NCBI GenBank assembly: GCA_943789165.1 | Contig: CALSTB010000002.1 | Location: 124,001 to 188,000, forward strand | From: an uncultured Bacteroidia bacterium | GTDB taxonomy: Bacteria > Bacteroidota > Bacteroidia > NS11-12g > UBA9320 | DNA length: 64,000 nucleotides | Direction: 5' to 3' | Shown here: in pieces, positions 30,918-40,328 of the stretch | Layout of the letters: each line of letters begins with the position of its first letter | Position numbering within the stretch: position 1 is the stretch's first letter | Position numbers and translations under genes: made by a program | Notes under the pieces: generated by a model | Told to the model about the DNA's origin: nothing | The model's database searches: none | What the model saw: only the letters and a program-made list of their open reading frames with translations

Positions 30918-31430
30918 TTATTCTTTGGTTTTAAGCTTCCGTGTATAAACACCATGAAAAGCAGTTTGAAGCAAATGATGCTCGTCATCGTAGACTTCCC
31001 ACACCTGATGAACGCTGCCGTCTGGTTTTGGAATCCAACTAATTTGATTGTAATAAAAGTCTACCTTATCTCCAGTTATTAAGGCGCTTCTGAGTACCAT
31101 TTTGTGTTCGACTAAATTCCCTTTCAGTTTTAAAATACCACCTTGGTTGTCTACCCACAGTTGGTTCCAAGTGCTGTCCTTCGGATCAAAGTAATTCAAG
31201 CTTGTGCCTCGATTAATGCCTCTCGACGACCACTTCTCTTGTAACAAGCAATTGTCGTAGTCTTTCTTAATCACGTTCTCCCCTATTCTTGTGCCACTGG
31301 TGTCAAACACATTCCAGTCTCCAATCCAGAAATCAAATTGATTATTGAATGAATCTCTACATCCTGTTGTCTCTTGAGCGTTCGCAATTTGCAACGTCAC
31401 AACAAAGACAAACAGAATCAGAATTCTCAT
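30918..31430 (-). CDS. Secreted protein resembling DUF1579
   Basis: A 170-aa protein with a signal peptide (MRILILFVFVVTLQIANAQ). The mature part begins FDFWIGDWNVFDTSGTRIGEN, with CLLQEKWSSRG and QLWVDNQGGILKLKG following: the pattern of DUF1579-like beta-barrel proteins. Function is unknown. The next gene upstream ends 10 nt away, so the block 30.7–32.0 kb may be one transcript. Confidence 0.6.
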   Translation of the reverse strand: MRILILFVFVVTLQIANAQETTGCRDSFNNQFDFWIGDWNVFDTSGTRIGENVIKKDYDNCLLQEKWSSRGINRGTSLNYFDPKDSTWNQLWVDNQGGILKLKGNLVEHKMVLRSALITGDKVDFYYNQISWIPKPDGSVHQVWEVYDDEHHLLQTAFHGVYTRKLKTKE

Positions 31431-31439
31431 TAAATGCTT

Positions 31440-31973
31440 TTAAGAAATCAAATATACGACTTGTGATATTTTACCTTCTAGAAATGAAACCATACATTTC
31501 ACCGCTGCAGTTTTATCGGTCGACGCACACATCAACGGTATTGGGCAGGCAAATGAAACGTGTTGAATCCCAGCAATTTCTGCATGGGTTGTTTCTTTGG
31601 TTATGCTTAACTCGCCTAATAACAGACTACCTGTATACGAGGTTTTTGGAAATTTCACATCTCCATCCCAGTTAAAATTGATGCCTAGTCCAGACACCTT
31701 TCCGTCCTTAACAATAAACATGAATCCTACCGCATCATAGAAATAGCCAGTCTCACCGTTTGATGACACTTCCGTTCTTGACGCTTCTCCTACGACAGCA
31801 GTCAAATCTGATGCTGTAGTTGCATTAGTGACGGTCACTGCGTTCACCACAAGCTGCGACTGTGCATTGTATTCAATCGTCACATCAGTTTGTGCCGATA
31901 CCATTGTACTGTATCCTACTATAGTCAGTAAACACAACGCTGTTTTAATCAACCTATTCATATACCTTTTCAT
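31440..31973 (-). CDS. Secreted protein of unknown function
   Basis: A 177-aa protein with a signal peptide (MKRYMNRLIKTALCLLTIVGYSTMVSAQ, cleavage after SAQ). The mature part opens with a strand-rich segment and a TTASDLTAVVGEASRTEV stretch resembling a small DUF with repeated A-(S/D)-L-x-x-V-(V/L)-G. I cannot name the family securely. It is probably periplasmic. Confidence 0.5.
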   Translation of the reverse strand: MKRYMNRLIKTALCLLTIVGYSTMVSAQTDVTIEYNAQSQLVVNAVTVTNATTASDLTAVVGEASRTEVSSNGETGYFYDAVGFMFIVKDGKVSGLGINFNWDGDVKFPKTSYTGSLLLGELSITKETTHAEIAGIQHVSFACPIPLMCASTDKTAAVKCMVSFLEGKISQVVYLIS

Positions 31974-32004
31974 TTTTCGATTTTCACTGTTAGTTTCTTA
32001 AAGC

Positions 32005-32421
32005 CTATATCGTGGCAATCACCTTCAATTCAATCCCAATAGGTGTCGGAAGGCAATTAATTTCGAGCGTAGTTCTGCACGGCTGATTGTCTTTGAAGTA
32101 CTCCGCATACAAACGGTTGTACGTCTTAAAATCATCCTTCATATTGGTTAGAAATACCGTTACATCCACAATGTTGTCCCAGCTACTGCCAGCGTCTTCC
32201 AAAATATATCTGATGTTTTTAAAAACCGAATGACATTGGGCCTCAATGTCATAACTCACAATGTTGCCATTGTCGTCGAGTTCAACACCAGGAATCTTCT
32301 TCGTTCCTCGTTCTCTTGGACCAACACCGCTTAAGAATAGGAGGTTTCCTACTTTTCGTGCGTGTGGGTATGAACCAACTGGTTCTGGGGCTTTGCTTGA
32401 ATCAAATTTTTGGCTACTCAT
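32005..32421 (-). CDS. RidA/YjgF family deaminase
   Basis: A 138-aa member of the RidA family, closest in pattern to 2-aminomuconate deaminases: GSYPHARKVGNLLFLSGVGPRERGT, IRYILEDAGSSWDNIVDVTVFLTNM, YNRLYAEYF, and PCRTTLEINCLP with the catalytic-type Arg. It may deaminate reactive enamines or 2-aminomuconate in tryptophan catabolism; kynA is in the same window but 22 kb away. It overlaps the end of the WD40 gene by 8 nt, so the two are co-translated. Confidence 0.85.
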   Translation of the reverse strand: MSSQKFDSSKAPEPVGSYPHARKVGNLLFLSGVGPRERGTKKIPGVELDDNGNIVSYDIEAQCHSVFKNIRYILEDAGSSWDNIVDVTVFLTNMKDDFKTYNRLYAEYFKDNQPCRTTLEINCLPTPIGIELKVIATI

Positions 32422-33604
32422 CTTCTATTGTAATTTGAATTTCGTCAGTATCTGTAATCACCTCGCCTTTTAAGGCTGGTTTTTCGTCAATTGGTTTTGG
32501 GTTCCGTGGAGTTGGATTTCCGACCGGTGTTGGCGTCGTCCCGTCTTTTTGAGCGCTATACAAAGCCCGCTGTTTTCCCAATCTTTTGATTTGTTTGGCG
32601 ATGTCTGTATTGCTGTAAACAAACTGCATTCCTGTCTTCCAAACAGTCAATCCATAACTAGGGTTTTGGTTAATCGAATCCACTTGGTAAGCAGAAAATA
32701 TATACCGCATATCACTCGACATCGTCACTTGGCGTACTTTTCCATTGGTCTCGGCATACGAATCATGTTCCTCACCGGTTTCTATATCCCAAATTTTGGT
32801 GGTTCCGTCACTACTGCCTGTAATGACATATTTTCCATCCGAACTGATGGCTACAGAATTAATCTTCCACTTATGTCCTACCAGAACTGTTTTTTGCTTT
32901 CCGCTAAACGCGTCCCACACGATGGCTGTTTTGTCGCTGCTTCCCGTTACCACAAACCTCCCATGACATGCCACAGCATTGACTACATCCTTGTGTCCTT
33001 TGTACTCCTTCAGCTTGTTTCCGTTTAAATCGTACAACTTCACCACCGCAGATTCATCCGCACACAGCACATAACTGCGTCCTTTTAATGCGATACAATT
33101 GACCGGAACTTTATTATTGATCGTCCACTTTGAATTACTTCTTTGGCTATGAATCACAATTCTGCCGTCATCACCTGCAGAGTAAATCATATTACCTAAA
33201 GGCCCAACCACTACAGAATTAATCCCTGCTGTATGCACATTAATCAATTCCTTCTCCAGTTCAAATCGGTCTTTATCCGCTTTACTCCAAACCATCAGTT
33301 TAAAGTCGTTACCCCCTGTTACCAAAATTTCTCCGTTACCACTAAAACCCAATGCCGATACTGCTGCACGGTGACCTGTTAATGTTTGAAAAAATGGGAA
33401 GGTCGAATCTCCTTTAAACACTTGAACAGTGTTATCCCAAGAGCCAGTTGCCACAAAATCTCCGTTACCGGAAACTGCAACGGACTCTACATCGTCAGAA
33501 TGATTTCCTAATGTTAGGGATGACTGATTCTGCGCAGAACTAAAAGAATAGCCCGCCAACTGAATGGTGGTAAATAGTAGAAAATATGCAACGCCTTTAT
33601 GCAT
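32414..33604 (-). CDS. Secreted WD40-repeat beta-propeller protein
   Basis: About 396 aa from ATG 33604 (MHKGVAYFLLF.., signal peptide ending SSAQ). The frame is open further up, to 33676, but the signal peptide and promoter favour 33604. Seven or so WD40-type repeats are visible: VESVAVSGNGDFVATGSWDN, VSALGFSGNGEILVTGG, VNAVACHGRFVVTGSSDKT and similar. The C-terminus is a Pro/Lys-rich linker plus an acidic end. It is probably periplasmic and mediates protein contacts. RidA starts within its last codons. Confidence 0.8.
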   Translation of the reverse strand: MHKGVAYFLLFTTIQLAGYSFSSAQNQSSLTLGNHSDDVESVAVSGNGDFVATGSWDNTVQVFKGDSTFPFFQTLTGHRAAVSALGFSGNGEILVTGGNDFKLMVWSKADKDRFELEKELINVHTAGINSVVVGPLGNMIYSAGDDGRIVIHSQRSNSKWTINNKVPVNCIALKGRSYVLCADESAVVKLYDLNGNKLKEYKGHKDVVNAVACHGRFVVTGSSDKTAIVWDAFSGKQKTVLVGHKWKINSVAISSDGKYVITGSSDGTTKIWDIETGEEHDSYAETNGKVRQVTMSSDMRYIFSAYQVDSINQNPSYGLTVWKTGMQFVYSNTDIAKQIKRLGKQRALYSAQKDGTTPTPVGNPTPRNPKPIDEKPALKGEVITDTDEIQITIEDE

Positions 33605-33609
33605 GGCTT

Positions 33610-33617
33610 CAAATATA
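33610..33617 (-). promoter_or_regulatory. −7 box of the WD40–RidA unit
   Basis: The minus strand reads TATATTTG, ending 5 nt before the ATG at 33604. This supports 33604 as the start and predicts a nearly leaderless transcript. Confidence 0.4.
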
Positions 33618-33685
33618 CCGATGTAGTTATCAATCGTAGTACATCGGGGGACATTAAGAGAACGTAATATTAACAAAAAGCGTAT

Positions 33686-35029
33686 CTAAGGCTTATAAAA
33701 TAGCCATTTGAACAGCTCTTTATACGTTGCTTTTTTGCCATACATCAAAATCCCTGTGCGATAAATTTTACCTGCCAACCATATGGTAAAACAGAAAGTA
33801 CCTACCAATAAACTTATGGATAAAGCCACCTCCCACCATTGTGTGGCAAGGTTTATAAACGGTGCACGCACCATCATTACAATCGGACTGGTTAAAGGAA
33901 TGATACTGAGCCAAAAGCTTAATACACCGTTCGGATCCCGCATGACCACACTAGTTGATAATGCGATTGAAAACACCAACGGCAAGGTTATCGGTAACAT
34001 GAACTGTTGGGTATCGGTTTCTGCATCTACAGCCGCACCAACTGCTGCAAATAATGCCGAATACATTAAATATCCTCCCAAAAAATAAACAATAAAGGCA
34101 ACAATGATAAACGGCCAATTGAGTGCCATAAATCCAGACACCATATTCATCATCATGCTGTTTATTCCTAAGGCATCAAGCTGCTCGACTGGCACTGTTT
34201 GTCCAGATTGTGCCATCTCCATAATGCTACCCATATTGTCGCCGATAAACAGCACCGAAATGATGCCAACCAAAATCACCGAAAACAGCAGCCAAATGAC
34301 TATTTGTGTAAGGCCGACCAACGCCAAGCCAAATACCTTCCCCATCATTAATTGAAAAGGTTTTACACTAGATACGATAACTTCTACAATTCTATTCGTC
34401 TTCTCCTCAATCACACCCTTCATCACTTGTACGCCATACAAGAAAATGAAAAAGTATATGACGAAAGACGCACCCATGCCTATAAAGGTGTTTAATTCTG
34501 TACTACTGCTTTTCGACTTCCCATCTTCATCTAAAGTCAGGGCTTGTAACGACACAGACGTTTTTAAACTGTCCATCGCCGATTCAGACACCCCAAGCTC
34601 TGCCATTTTTTGCTCTTCGACGGCATTGGCGATTCTTCGGTTAATCCGTTGCTTCCCTTCCACCGAAAGTGACTTCTCTGACTCATAAATAACACCACTT
34701 GGGTGATACAAGTTAAAACTATCTGGAATGAATAACCGTCCAGTGTATTTGCCAAAAGTCAAAGAATCCTCGTCTTTTTTACTCCAATCGGAGGCATAGT
34801 CGAAGGTCAACATATCGTCGTTAAACAATTTGCCTTCAACCACCTTGGATTGATCGTACACCAAAATGTTTTCAGTTTCTTGCCCAATGCTATCGTTTAC
34901 CGCAAGAAAAATTATGATGCCATAAAAAACAGCAATCAACACGGGACCCAAAATCGTCATAATCAAAAACGATTTTTTTCGAACACGAGTGATATACTCT
35001 CTCCAGGTTATTAATCTAATCTTACCCAT
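33686..35029 (-). CDS. ABC-2 type transporter permease (NatB-like)
   Basis: A 447-aa permease with one N-terminal helix, a large extracytoplasmic domain (~45–180), and five to six C-terminal helices (including MGKVFGLALVGLTQIVIWLLF), as in NatB/ABC-2 exporters. The N-terminal segment TWREYITRVRKKSFLIMTILGP is the family start. It overlaps the upstream ATPase gene by 8 nt and would form a transporter with it, perhaps a sodium or drug exporter. Substrate unknown. Confidence 0.85.
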   Translation of the reverse strand: MGKIRLITWREYITRVRKKSFLIMTILGPVLIAVFYGIIIFLAVNDSIGQETENILVYDQSKVVEGKLFNDDMLTFDYASDWSKKDEDSLTFGKYTGRLFIPDSFNLYHPSGVIYESEKSLSVEGKQRINRRIANAVEEQKMAELGVSESAMDSLKTSVSLQALTLDEDGKSKSSSTELNTFIGMGASFVIYFFIFLYGVQVMKGVIEEKTNRIVEVIVSSVKPFQLMMGKVFGLALVGLTQIVIWLLFSVILVGIISVLFIGDNMGSIMEMAQSGQTVPVEQLDALGINSMMMNMVSGFMALNWPFIIVAFIVYFLGGYLMYSALFAAVGAAVDAETDTQQFMLPITLPLVFSIALSTSVVMRDPNGVLSFWLSIIPLTSPIVMMVRAPFINLATQWWEVALSISLLVGTFCFTIWLAGKIYRTGILMYGKKATYKELFKWLFYKP

Positions 35030-35930
35030 TTTTACCCTCCTCTACTTTTTGAATGAAAATGTCTTTGATGCTTGGCAACTCTTCGCTAAAGGATGCAATT
35101 TCCACCTGAGCGTTTAACGCTGTTATTAAGTCTTTTGCTTTGTCTGGTTCAATGACAAATACGGCTTTGTTTAATGCCAACCGTTCCTCACGTTTTACAC
35201 TTTTTGGTTCAAATGGGATACCATTCAATTCTCCTCGGAACAATACCTGATATTCATTTTTCTTAAACGAATTTCGAACGTCCGATATACTTCCTTCCAA
35301 CACTTTTTGAGATAGATTGATCATTCCCACAAAATCACAGATTTCCTCAACTGATTCCATTCGGTGTGTCGAAAAAATAATTGTGGCTCCTTTATCTCTA
35401 AGGTTTTTGATTTCGTTTTTGATAAGCTCGGTATTCACAGGATCGAATCCACTAAACGGCTCGTCTAAAATGATTAATTCAGGCTCGTGCAAAACCGTCA
35501 GAATGAATTGCACTTTTTGCGCCATACCCTTACTCAACTCTTCTACTTTTTTATACTTCCAAGCGAGTAAGTCGAATTTCTCTAACCAATAAAGCGCACG
35601 TTTTTCGGCTTCACTTTTTGATAAGTCTTTTAATCGGCCAAAGTACACGATTTGCTCGAGCACCTTCATTTTTTTGTACAAACCGCGTTCTTCCGGCAAA
35701 TATCCGATACGCGCAATGTGACTTGGATTCAAGCGCTCGCCATCGATCATAACTTCGCCTGTATCTGCTGCCGTAATTTGATTGATAATGCGTATTAACG
35801 TGGTTTTACCAGCGCCGTTTGGACCTAACAACCCGTAAATACTTCCTTTAGGAATGGAGAAATTGAGGTCCTTTATTGCCAAGTGACCTTCGTATCCTTT
35901 GGTCACATTGTTCACTTCGAGAAATGCCAT
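35022..35930 (-). CDS. ABC transporter ATP-binding protein (NatA-like)
   Basis: A 302-aa ATPase started at ATG 35930 (MAFLEVNNVTKGYEG); the frame opens earlier at 35966 but that extension is not family-like. All nucleotide-binding motifs are intact: Walker A GPNGAGKTTL, signature LSKGMAQK, Walker B LIILDEPFSGFD and the H-loop FSTHRMES. The C-terminal ~80 residues form a DUF4162-type domain. It pairs with the ABC-2 permease downstream. Confidence 0.9.
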   Translation of the reverse strand: MAFLEVNNVTKGYEGHLAIKDLNFSIPKGSIYGLLGPNGAGKTTLIRIINQITAADTGEVMIDGERLNPSHIARIGYLPEERGLYKKMKVLEQIVYFGRLKDLSKSEAEKRALYWLEKFDLLAWKYKKVEELSKGMAQKVQFILTVLHEPELIILDEPFSGFDPVNTELIKNEIKNLRDKGATIIFSTHRMESVEEICDFVGMINLSQKVLEGSISDVRNSFKKNEYQVLFRGELNGIPFEPKSVKREERLALNKAVFVIEPDKAKDLITALNAQVEIASFSEELPSIKDIFIQKVEEGKNG

Positions 35931-36007
35931 GGCCGAAGATACGTCGGGACTTACTTTACGCAACAACTCTTCGACAAAGTTGAAGGAGTTTTGGCTAAGT
36001 TTATTTC

Positions 36008-37192
36008 TTAAAATTTACCGCACATTTCAAACAACTCTTTTCTCAAAGAATTAATGTCGTCTTTGTTCATTGCAGAAATAAAAATGGCTGGCAAATTCTC
36101 ATTGGCATACCACGTGTTTTTGAAATCTTCTAGATTATGTAAAGTCTCATCTTCAAAGATATCTTCAGACGTTGGACGCGGATTGTACGCGTCGATTTTA
36201 TTAAAAACAGTCAACATGGGTTTGTCACCTGCCCCAATTTCGGTCAACGTCTCCAATACAATATCCATCTGACTTTCAAAGGTCGGACTGGAAATATCCA
36301 CCACATGAAGCAGTAGATCTGCTTCTTTTATTTCGTCTAAGGTCGATTTAAAACTTTCAATCAATTGATGTGGCAGTTTACGGATGAATCCGACCGTATC
36401 GGAAATTAAGGTGATGATGGGTGGAATGTAAACATCAGCCTCTTTTGTTAAAACCAGCTTGCGTACTGTTGAATCCAGCGTAGCAAACAACTTATTCTCA
36501 GCCAAAATATCGGCGTTGGTCAGGGCATTCATGATGGTGGATTTACCCACGTTGGTATATCCCACTAAAGCTAGTCTAGTTTCTCCTGCTCTACTTTTTC
36601 TTTGTGTAACGCCTTGTTTGTCAAGATGGTCAAGTTTCTTTTTAAGCAAAGCAATTTTATCCCGAATAATCCGTCTATCCGTTTCAATTTCCTTTTCCCC
36701 CGGACCTTTCATTCCAATTCCTCCTCGTTGTTTTTCCAGGTGGGTCCACATACGCGTTAGTCGCGGAAGCAAGTATTCACTTTGAGCCAGTTCAACTTGT
36801 GTTTTAGCTCTATTCGTCTTGGCGTTTTTGGCAAAAATGTCCAGTATCAACGTCGACCGGTCGATGATTTTACATTTTAACTCGCCTTCTAAGTTTCGTA
36901 TTTGTGAAGGAGATAACTCATCATCAAAAATGGCAGTTTCAATTTCCTTCTTTTCAATAAACGCAGCAATTTCCTCGAGCTTTCCAGTCCCTACATAGGT
37001 CTTTGGATTTGGCGCAGCCAAACGTTGTACAAATTGTTTCACCACTTCCGCCCCAGCCGTGATTGTCAAAAACTCCAACTCAGCAAGATAGTCGTCAGTT
37101 TGCTCCCGACTCTGTGTCTGGATTTCCACTGCGATCAATATGGCTTTTTCTATATTATCAGCCGTTTTTACTTTGTAAGTGTCTTTCTTCAA
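36008..37192 (-). CDS. hflX: GTPase HflX
   Basis: A 394-aa ribosome-associated GTPase that can split stalled or heat-damaged ribosomes. It has the N-terminal HflX domain (AELEFLTITAGAE.., NPKTYVGTGKLEEI), a coiled middle segment (GGIGMKGPGEKEIETDRR), and the G domain with GYTNVGKST, SDTVGFIRKLPHQLI and NKID. Stands alone, divergent from the secreted protein at 37.2 kb. Confidence 0.95.
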   Translation of the reverse strand: MKKDTYKVKTADNIEKAILIAVEIQTQSREQTDDYLAELEFLTITAGAEVVKQFVQRLAAPNPKTYVGTGKLEEIAAFIEKKEIETAIFDDELSPSQIRNLEGELKCKIIDRSTLILDIFAKNAKTNRAKTQVELAQSEYLLPRLTRMWTHLEKQRGGIGMKGPGEKEIETDRRIIRDKIALLKKKLDHLDKQGVTQRKSRAGETRLALVGYTNVGKSTIMNALTNADILAENKLFATLDSTVRKLVLTKEADVYIPPIITLISDTVGFIRKLPHQLIESFKSTLDEIKEADLLLHVVDISSPTFESQMDIVLETLTEIGAGDKPMLTVFNKIDAYNPRPTSEDIFEDETLHNLEDFKNTWYANENLPAIFISAMNKDDINSLRKELFEMCGKF

Positions 37193-37229
37193 TGCTAAGA
37201 ATGTTATTTATTACGTTCTTTGTTTACAG

Positions 37230-38717
37230 ATGGCAAATTTGAGCAAATTATTGGTTAGATGGTCACTCATAATGGTATTCATTTTGGGTGGACAAGCCAC
37301 AGCACAAGACATCGAATGGTCGAATCCAAGAAAATTAAAGGGAAGCACCGCATATACCAGTGTTATTGGACAAAATGAAACAGGTTTGTACTTACTGCGG
37401 TTCCGAAACCAGTTTTTAACTAAAAACATTGTCATTGAACGGTATCGCAACCACTTAGGTTACGCATTGTCAAAAAACATAACCCTTAAAAAATCAAGGT
37501 TGTTGTATGCAGAGTTACAACCAAAAGGTCTTTTGTTGCTCACCGCACATTACGACCGACAAGGCATGCAGAACGAAGTGAGGTGTAATTGGTACGACCA
37601 CAACATCAACCCAATTGGCAAACAGAGAACGCTAGTTACCTCATCGTTATCCGATTTTTATGATAAGGGTGATTTCCGCATTCGTTTATCGAATGATCGG
37701 AAGCATATCATGATTGCGTTTACTGAAAAATCTGAAGACGAAAAGCGGGTCTTAAACATCAATGTGTTTGACCAAAATATGGAGTTGGAATATCAGCATC
37801 GATACAAATTGGATATTCGGTACAACAATTTCTTTATGACCAATTTGTTGTTGGACGATCGCAGCAATGCCTTCTTTTTAATTTCTCAGCGCAAAGTGGA
37901 ACATAGGAAAGAATCCATAGCCCAACCAAAAGCAACGGTATATTGGTACAACGCGGCTAAAGACTCGTTGTTTGATTATGAAGTTTTGGATTCAGGTAAA
38001 AGTTTGCGAAAAGCCCAATTCACGTGGGACAGAACTTCGGATCAAATTAACTTAACAGCATTCTTTTCGGCTGATAAAGAAAACAACACAGATGGCATTT
38101 TCCATTTTCGCTTAAAACCAGACGGAAACAGTGTCCCCAAAATTACGTATCAGGAATTCACTGACGATTTTAAAGCACAGCTCTTTGGAGATGAAGAAAC
38201 TTCTATGTTTGATGACGTCCGAAATTTCGAGCTACTGAGAGCCGTTCCTAACACCGATGGTGGTGTGACTATTGTGGCAGAACGTTCATCCATCTCCAAC
38301 GAAACAGATATTACATATATCAATGGCATGCCAACAACAATGGCTAGAAACATCTATAATTTCGATGATGTATTGGTCATATCACTTGATTCTGGGTACC
38401 ATATTAAGTGGAAATACCTTATCAATAAAAGTCAGAGTTCTTTAAACGACAATGGGTATTACAGTTCCATAGTGATTGCCAACACACGCTCCCATTTGTA
38501 CATTATTTACAACGACCGGTTGCGAAGCAATGGAGACGTAATGCAATACATGTTCGATGCAGATGGAAGAGTCTCGTATAAAATATTGGTACGTTCCGAC
38601 AATCATTTTGTATCAATAATTCCATCAGAAGCAAAACAAATTAGCTACAATCGGGTAATATTGCCGGTGACAAAGGATCGGAAATTTTCGATTTTAAAGT
38701 TGGATTACACCAATTGA
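37230..38717 (+). CDS. Secreted protein of unknown function
   Basis: About 495 aa from ATG 37230 (MANLSKLLVRWSLIMVFILGG..TAQ, a signal peptide); the frame is open from 37179. The mature protein has repeated strand-like blocks (LYLLRFRN, GLLLLTAHYD, NAFFLISQRK, VVTIVAERS-type, HLYIIYND) and might be a beta-propeller, but no family is recognised. It overlaps the next membrane-protein gene by TTGA, so both are probably expressed together. Confidence 0.55.
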   Translation: MANLSKLLVRWSLIMVFILGGQATAQDIEWSNPRKLKGSTAYTSVIGQNETGLYLLRFRNQFLTKNIVIERYRNHLGYALSKNITLKKSRLLYAELQPKGLLLLTAHYDRQGMQNEVRCNWYDHNINPIGKQRTLVTSSLSDFYDKGDFRIRLSNDRKHIMIAFTEKSEDEKRVLNINVFDQNMELEYQHRYKLDIRYNNFFMTNLLLDDRSNAFFLISQRKVEHRKESIAQPKATVYWYNAAKDSLFDYEVLDSGKSLRKAQFTWDRTSDQINLTAFFSADKENNTDGIFHFRLKPDGNSVPKITYQEFTDDFKAQLFGDEETSMFDDVRNFELLRAVPNTDGGVTIVAERSSISNETDITYINGMPTTMARNIYNFDDVLVISLDSGYHIKWKYLINKSQSSLNDNGYYSSIVIANTRSHLYIIYNDRLRSNGDVMQYMFDADGRVSYKILVRSDNHFVSIIPSEAKQISYNRVILPVTKDRKFSILKLDYTN

Positions 38718-39667
38718 TTGCAACAATAAAAAAGGGTGGTCTATTAGGCCAATTGAACAGCATTTTACTAGTTGTCTGTGTTGGCTTTGTGCCTGTGTGG
38801 CTGTTAAGCTCATATACTTTTGCAAACGAAAGTTTCAATATTCCTTGGGTTAGATATAGCGTGCCGGCTGCGCTTGTATTAATCCAAGGCATCTGGTTTC
38901 AGCGTGTAATTCACCAATCTCGGTTTTTCGAACAATGGAGTACCATCCCTTTTCTCATTTACGTTGTTACGGCATTCTGTTTGCCAGAACAGTTTCAAAC
39001 ATGGGATACGCTTGCATTGAATTTCATTTGGCTAATCTTTTATCAGAAATTGTTTTATCAAAACGACGAGGTTATATCAAACGCTCAGGTGTTCATGGAT
39101 ATTGGCATCCTCATTATCGTTGGTGCCTTTGTGTATCCTAAATCCATTTACCTCCTACCCTTTTTATACATACTGCTCAATCAATTTACAGCGAGCAACC
39201 TAAATAAGTTTTACATTGTCTTGCTGTCCTCGTTTATGGTGGCATTCTCAACCGTTGGTATTGCCTATTTTTTCATTTCTCCTGAATGGGTTACCCAACT
39301 CCCTTCTCAGTTGTCAGTGAATATTGATCTCAAGTCGATATTAAACGCTGGGCCGTTCTACACCTACATTGTTCTGTTTGTCGTGTTGGTGTTGTTATCT
39401 CCAGTCATGTATAGGCAGTTGTCGTTCATGCAGACAAAAAACCGTACAGTAATTAATATGCTGTTCTTTCACGTTCTATGTGTAGTTGTTGTCGCCATTT
39501 TATCCGGAAATGAAGTGTATAAATCGATGCACTTACTGTTACTTCCCATGGCCTTCTTGACCAGTTTTGGAATTTACCATATTCGTAAACGTTGGCTCAC
39601 AAATCTTGGATTGCTATTTGTAGTCTTTGCTGTGGTATTAATACAGTGGGTGTATTTAAAAGGATGA
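38714..39667 (+). CDS. DUF6427-like membrane protein
   Basis: A 317-aa membrane protein with about nine to ten helices. The segment AQVFMDIGILIIVGAFVYPKSIYLLPFLY resembles the conserved core of DUF6427 proteins, which are restricted to Bacteroidota and have no known function. The start is TTG at 38714, overlapping the upstream TGA. The DUF assignment is from pattern memory and moderate. Confidence 0.55.
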   Translation: MIATIKKGGLLGQLNSILLVVCVGFVPVWLLSSYTFANESFNIPWVRYSVPAALVLIQGIWFQRVIHQSRFFEQWSTIPFLIYVVTAFCLPEQFQTWDTLALNFIWLIFYQKLFYQNDEVISNAQVFMDIGILIIVGAFVYPKSIYLLPFLYILLNQFTASNLNKFYIVLLSSFMVAFSTVGIAYFFISPEWVTQLPSQLSVNIDLKSILNAGPFYTYIVLFVVLVLLSPVMYRQLSFMQTKNRTVINMLFFHVLCVVVVAILSGNEVYKSMHLLLLPMAFLTSFGIYHIRKRWLTNLGLLFVVFAVVLIQWVYLKG

Positions 39668-39717
39668 CAGATGTATACACAGCCCGAATCTACGTAGATA
39701 AAATGGGCAAAACCCGT

Positions 39718-39749
39718 TTGAAATCAATTAATCAAATCCCTTAAGTTTG
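39718..39749 (+). promoter_or_regulatory. Candidate promoter of frr
   Basis: TTG at 39718–39720 and TAAGTTTG at 39742–39749 with a 21-nt spacer, slightly longer than usual. The −7 box ends 15 nt before the frr ATG. A TCTACGTAGA palindrome lies at 39689–39698. Confidence 0.5.
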
Positions 39750-39764
39750 CAAAAACACAAGACA

Positions 39765-40328
39765 ATGGACGAATCGTTAAAACCCGTTTTTGATTTAGTT
39801 AACGATGGAATGAAAAAAGCCATCGAACACTTAAACAAGGAGTTGCTAAAGTTACGCGCTGGCAAGGCTTCTCCTTCTATGCTAGAAGGTGTAATGGTCG
39901 AATATTACGGTTCTCCAACGCCGCTAAACCAGGTGGCTAATGTGAATACACCAGATGCTCGAACCATTGTTATTCAGGCTTGGGAAAAATCCATTGTACC
40001 AGATATCGAACGGGCAATTATCAATAGTAATTTAGGATATAATCCACAAAATGACGGTGAAGTAATCATCATCAACATTCCGCCATTGACTGAAGAGCGT
40101 CGACGTGACTTGGTTAAAAATGCTAAAAAGGAAGTTGAGAACGGGAAGATCAGTTTGCGCAACATTCGACGTGATGCAAATGACGATATCAAAAAACTTC
40201 AAAAAGACGGACTATCCGAAGACATGGCGAAAGACGCCGAAAACGAGGTTCAAAAGTTAACCGACAAATACACTGAAAAGCTAGATGCGATATTTGTTGA
40301 CAAGGAAAAAGAAATAATGACCGTTTAG
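39765..40328 (+). CDS. frr: Ribosome recycling factor
   Basis: RRF (187 aa from ATG 39765) splits post-termination ribosomes with EF-G. Diagnostic blocks are LRAGKASPSMLEGVMVEYYGSPTPLNQVANV, DARTIVIQAWEKS, and ERRRDLVKNAKKEVENGKISLRNIRRDAND. The frame opens at 39747 but 39765 matches the family length. pyrH, its usual neighbour, is absent. Its 3' end overlaps the convergent phosphatase gene by 4 nt. Confidence 0.96.
   Translation: MDESLKPVFDLVNDGMKKAIEHLNKELLKLRAGKASPSMLEGVMVEYYGSPTPLNQVANVNTPDARTIVIQAWEKSIVPDIERAIINSNLGYNPQNDGEVIIINIPPLTEERRRDLVKNAKKEVENGKISLRNIRRDANDDIKKLQKDGLSEDMAKDAENEVQKLTDKYTEKLDAIFVDKEKEIMTV

Noticed and set aside
32549-33028. 159-codon open frame on the plus strand
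   Set aside because: Antisense shadow of the WD40 repeats; its repetitive composition mirrors those repeats.
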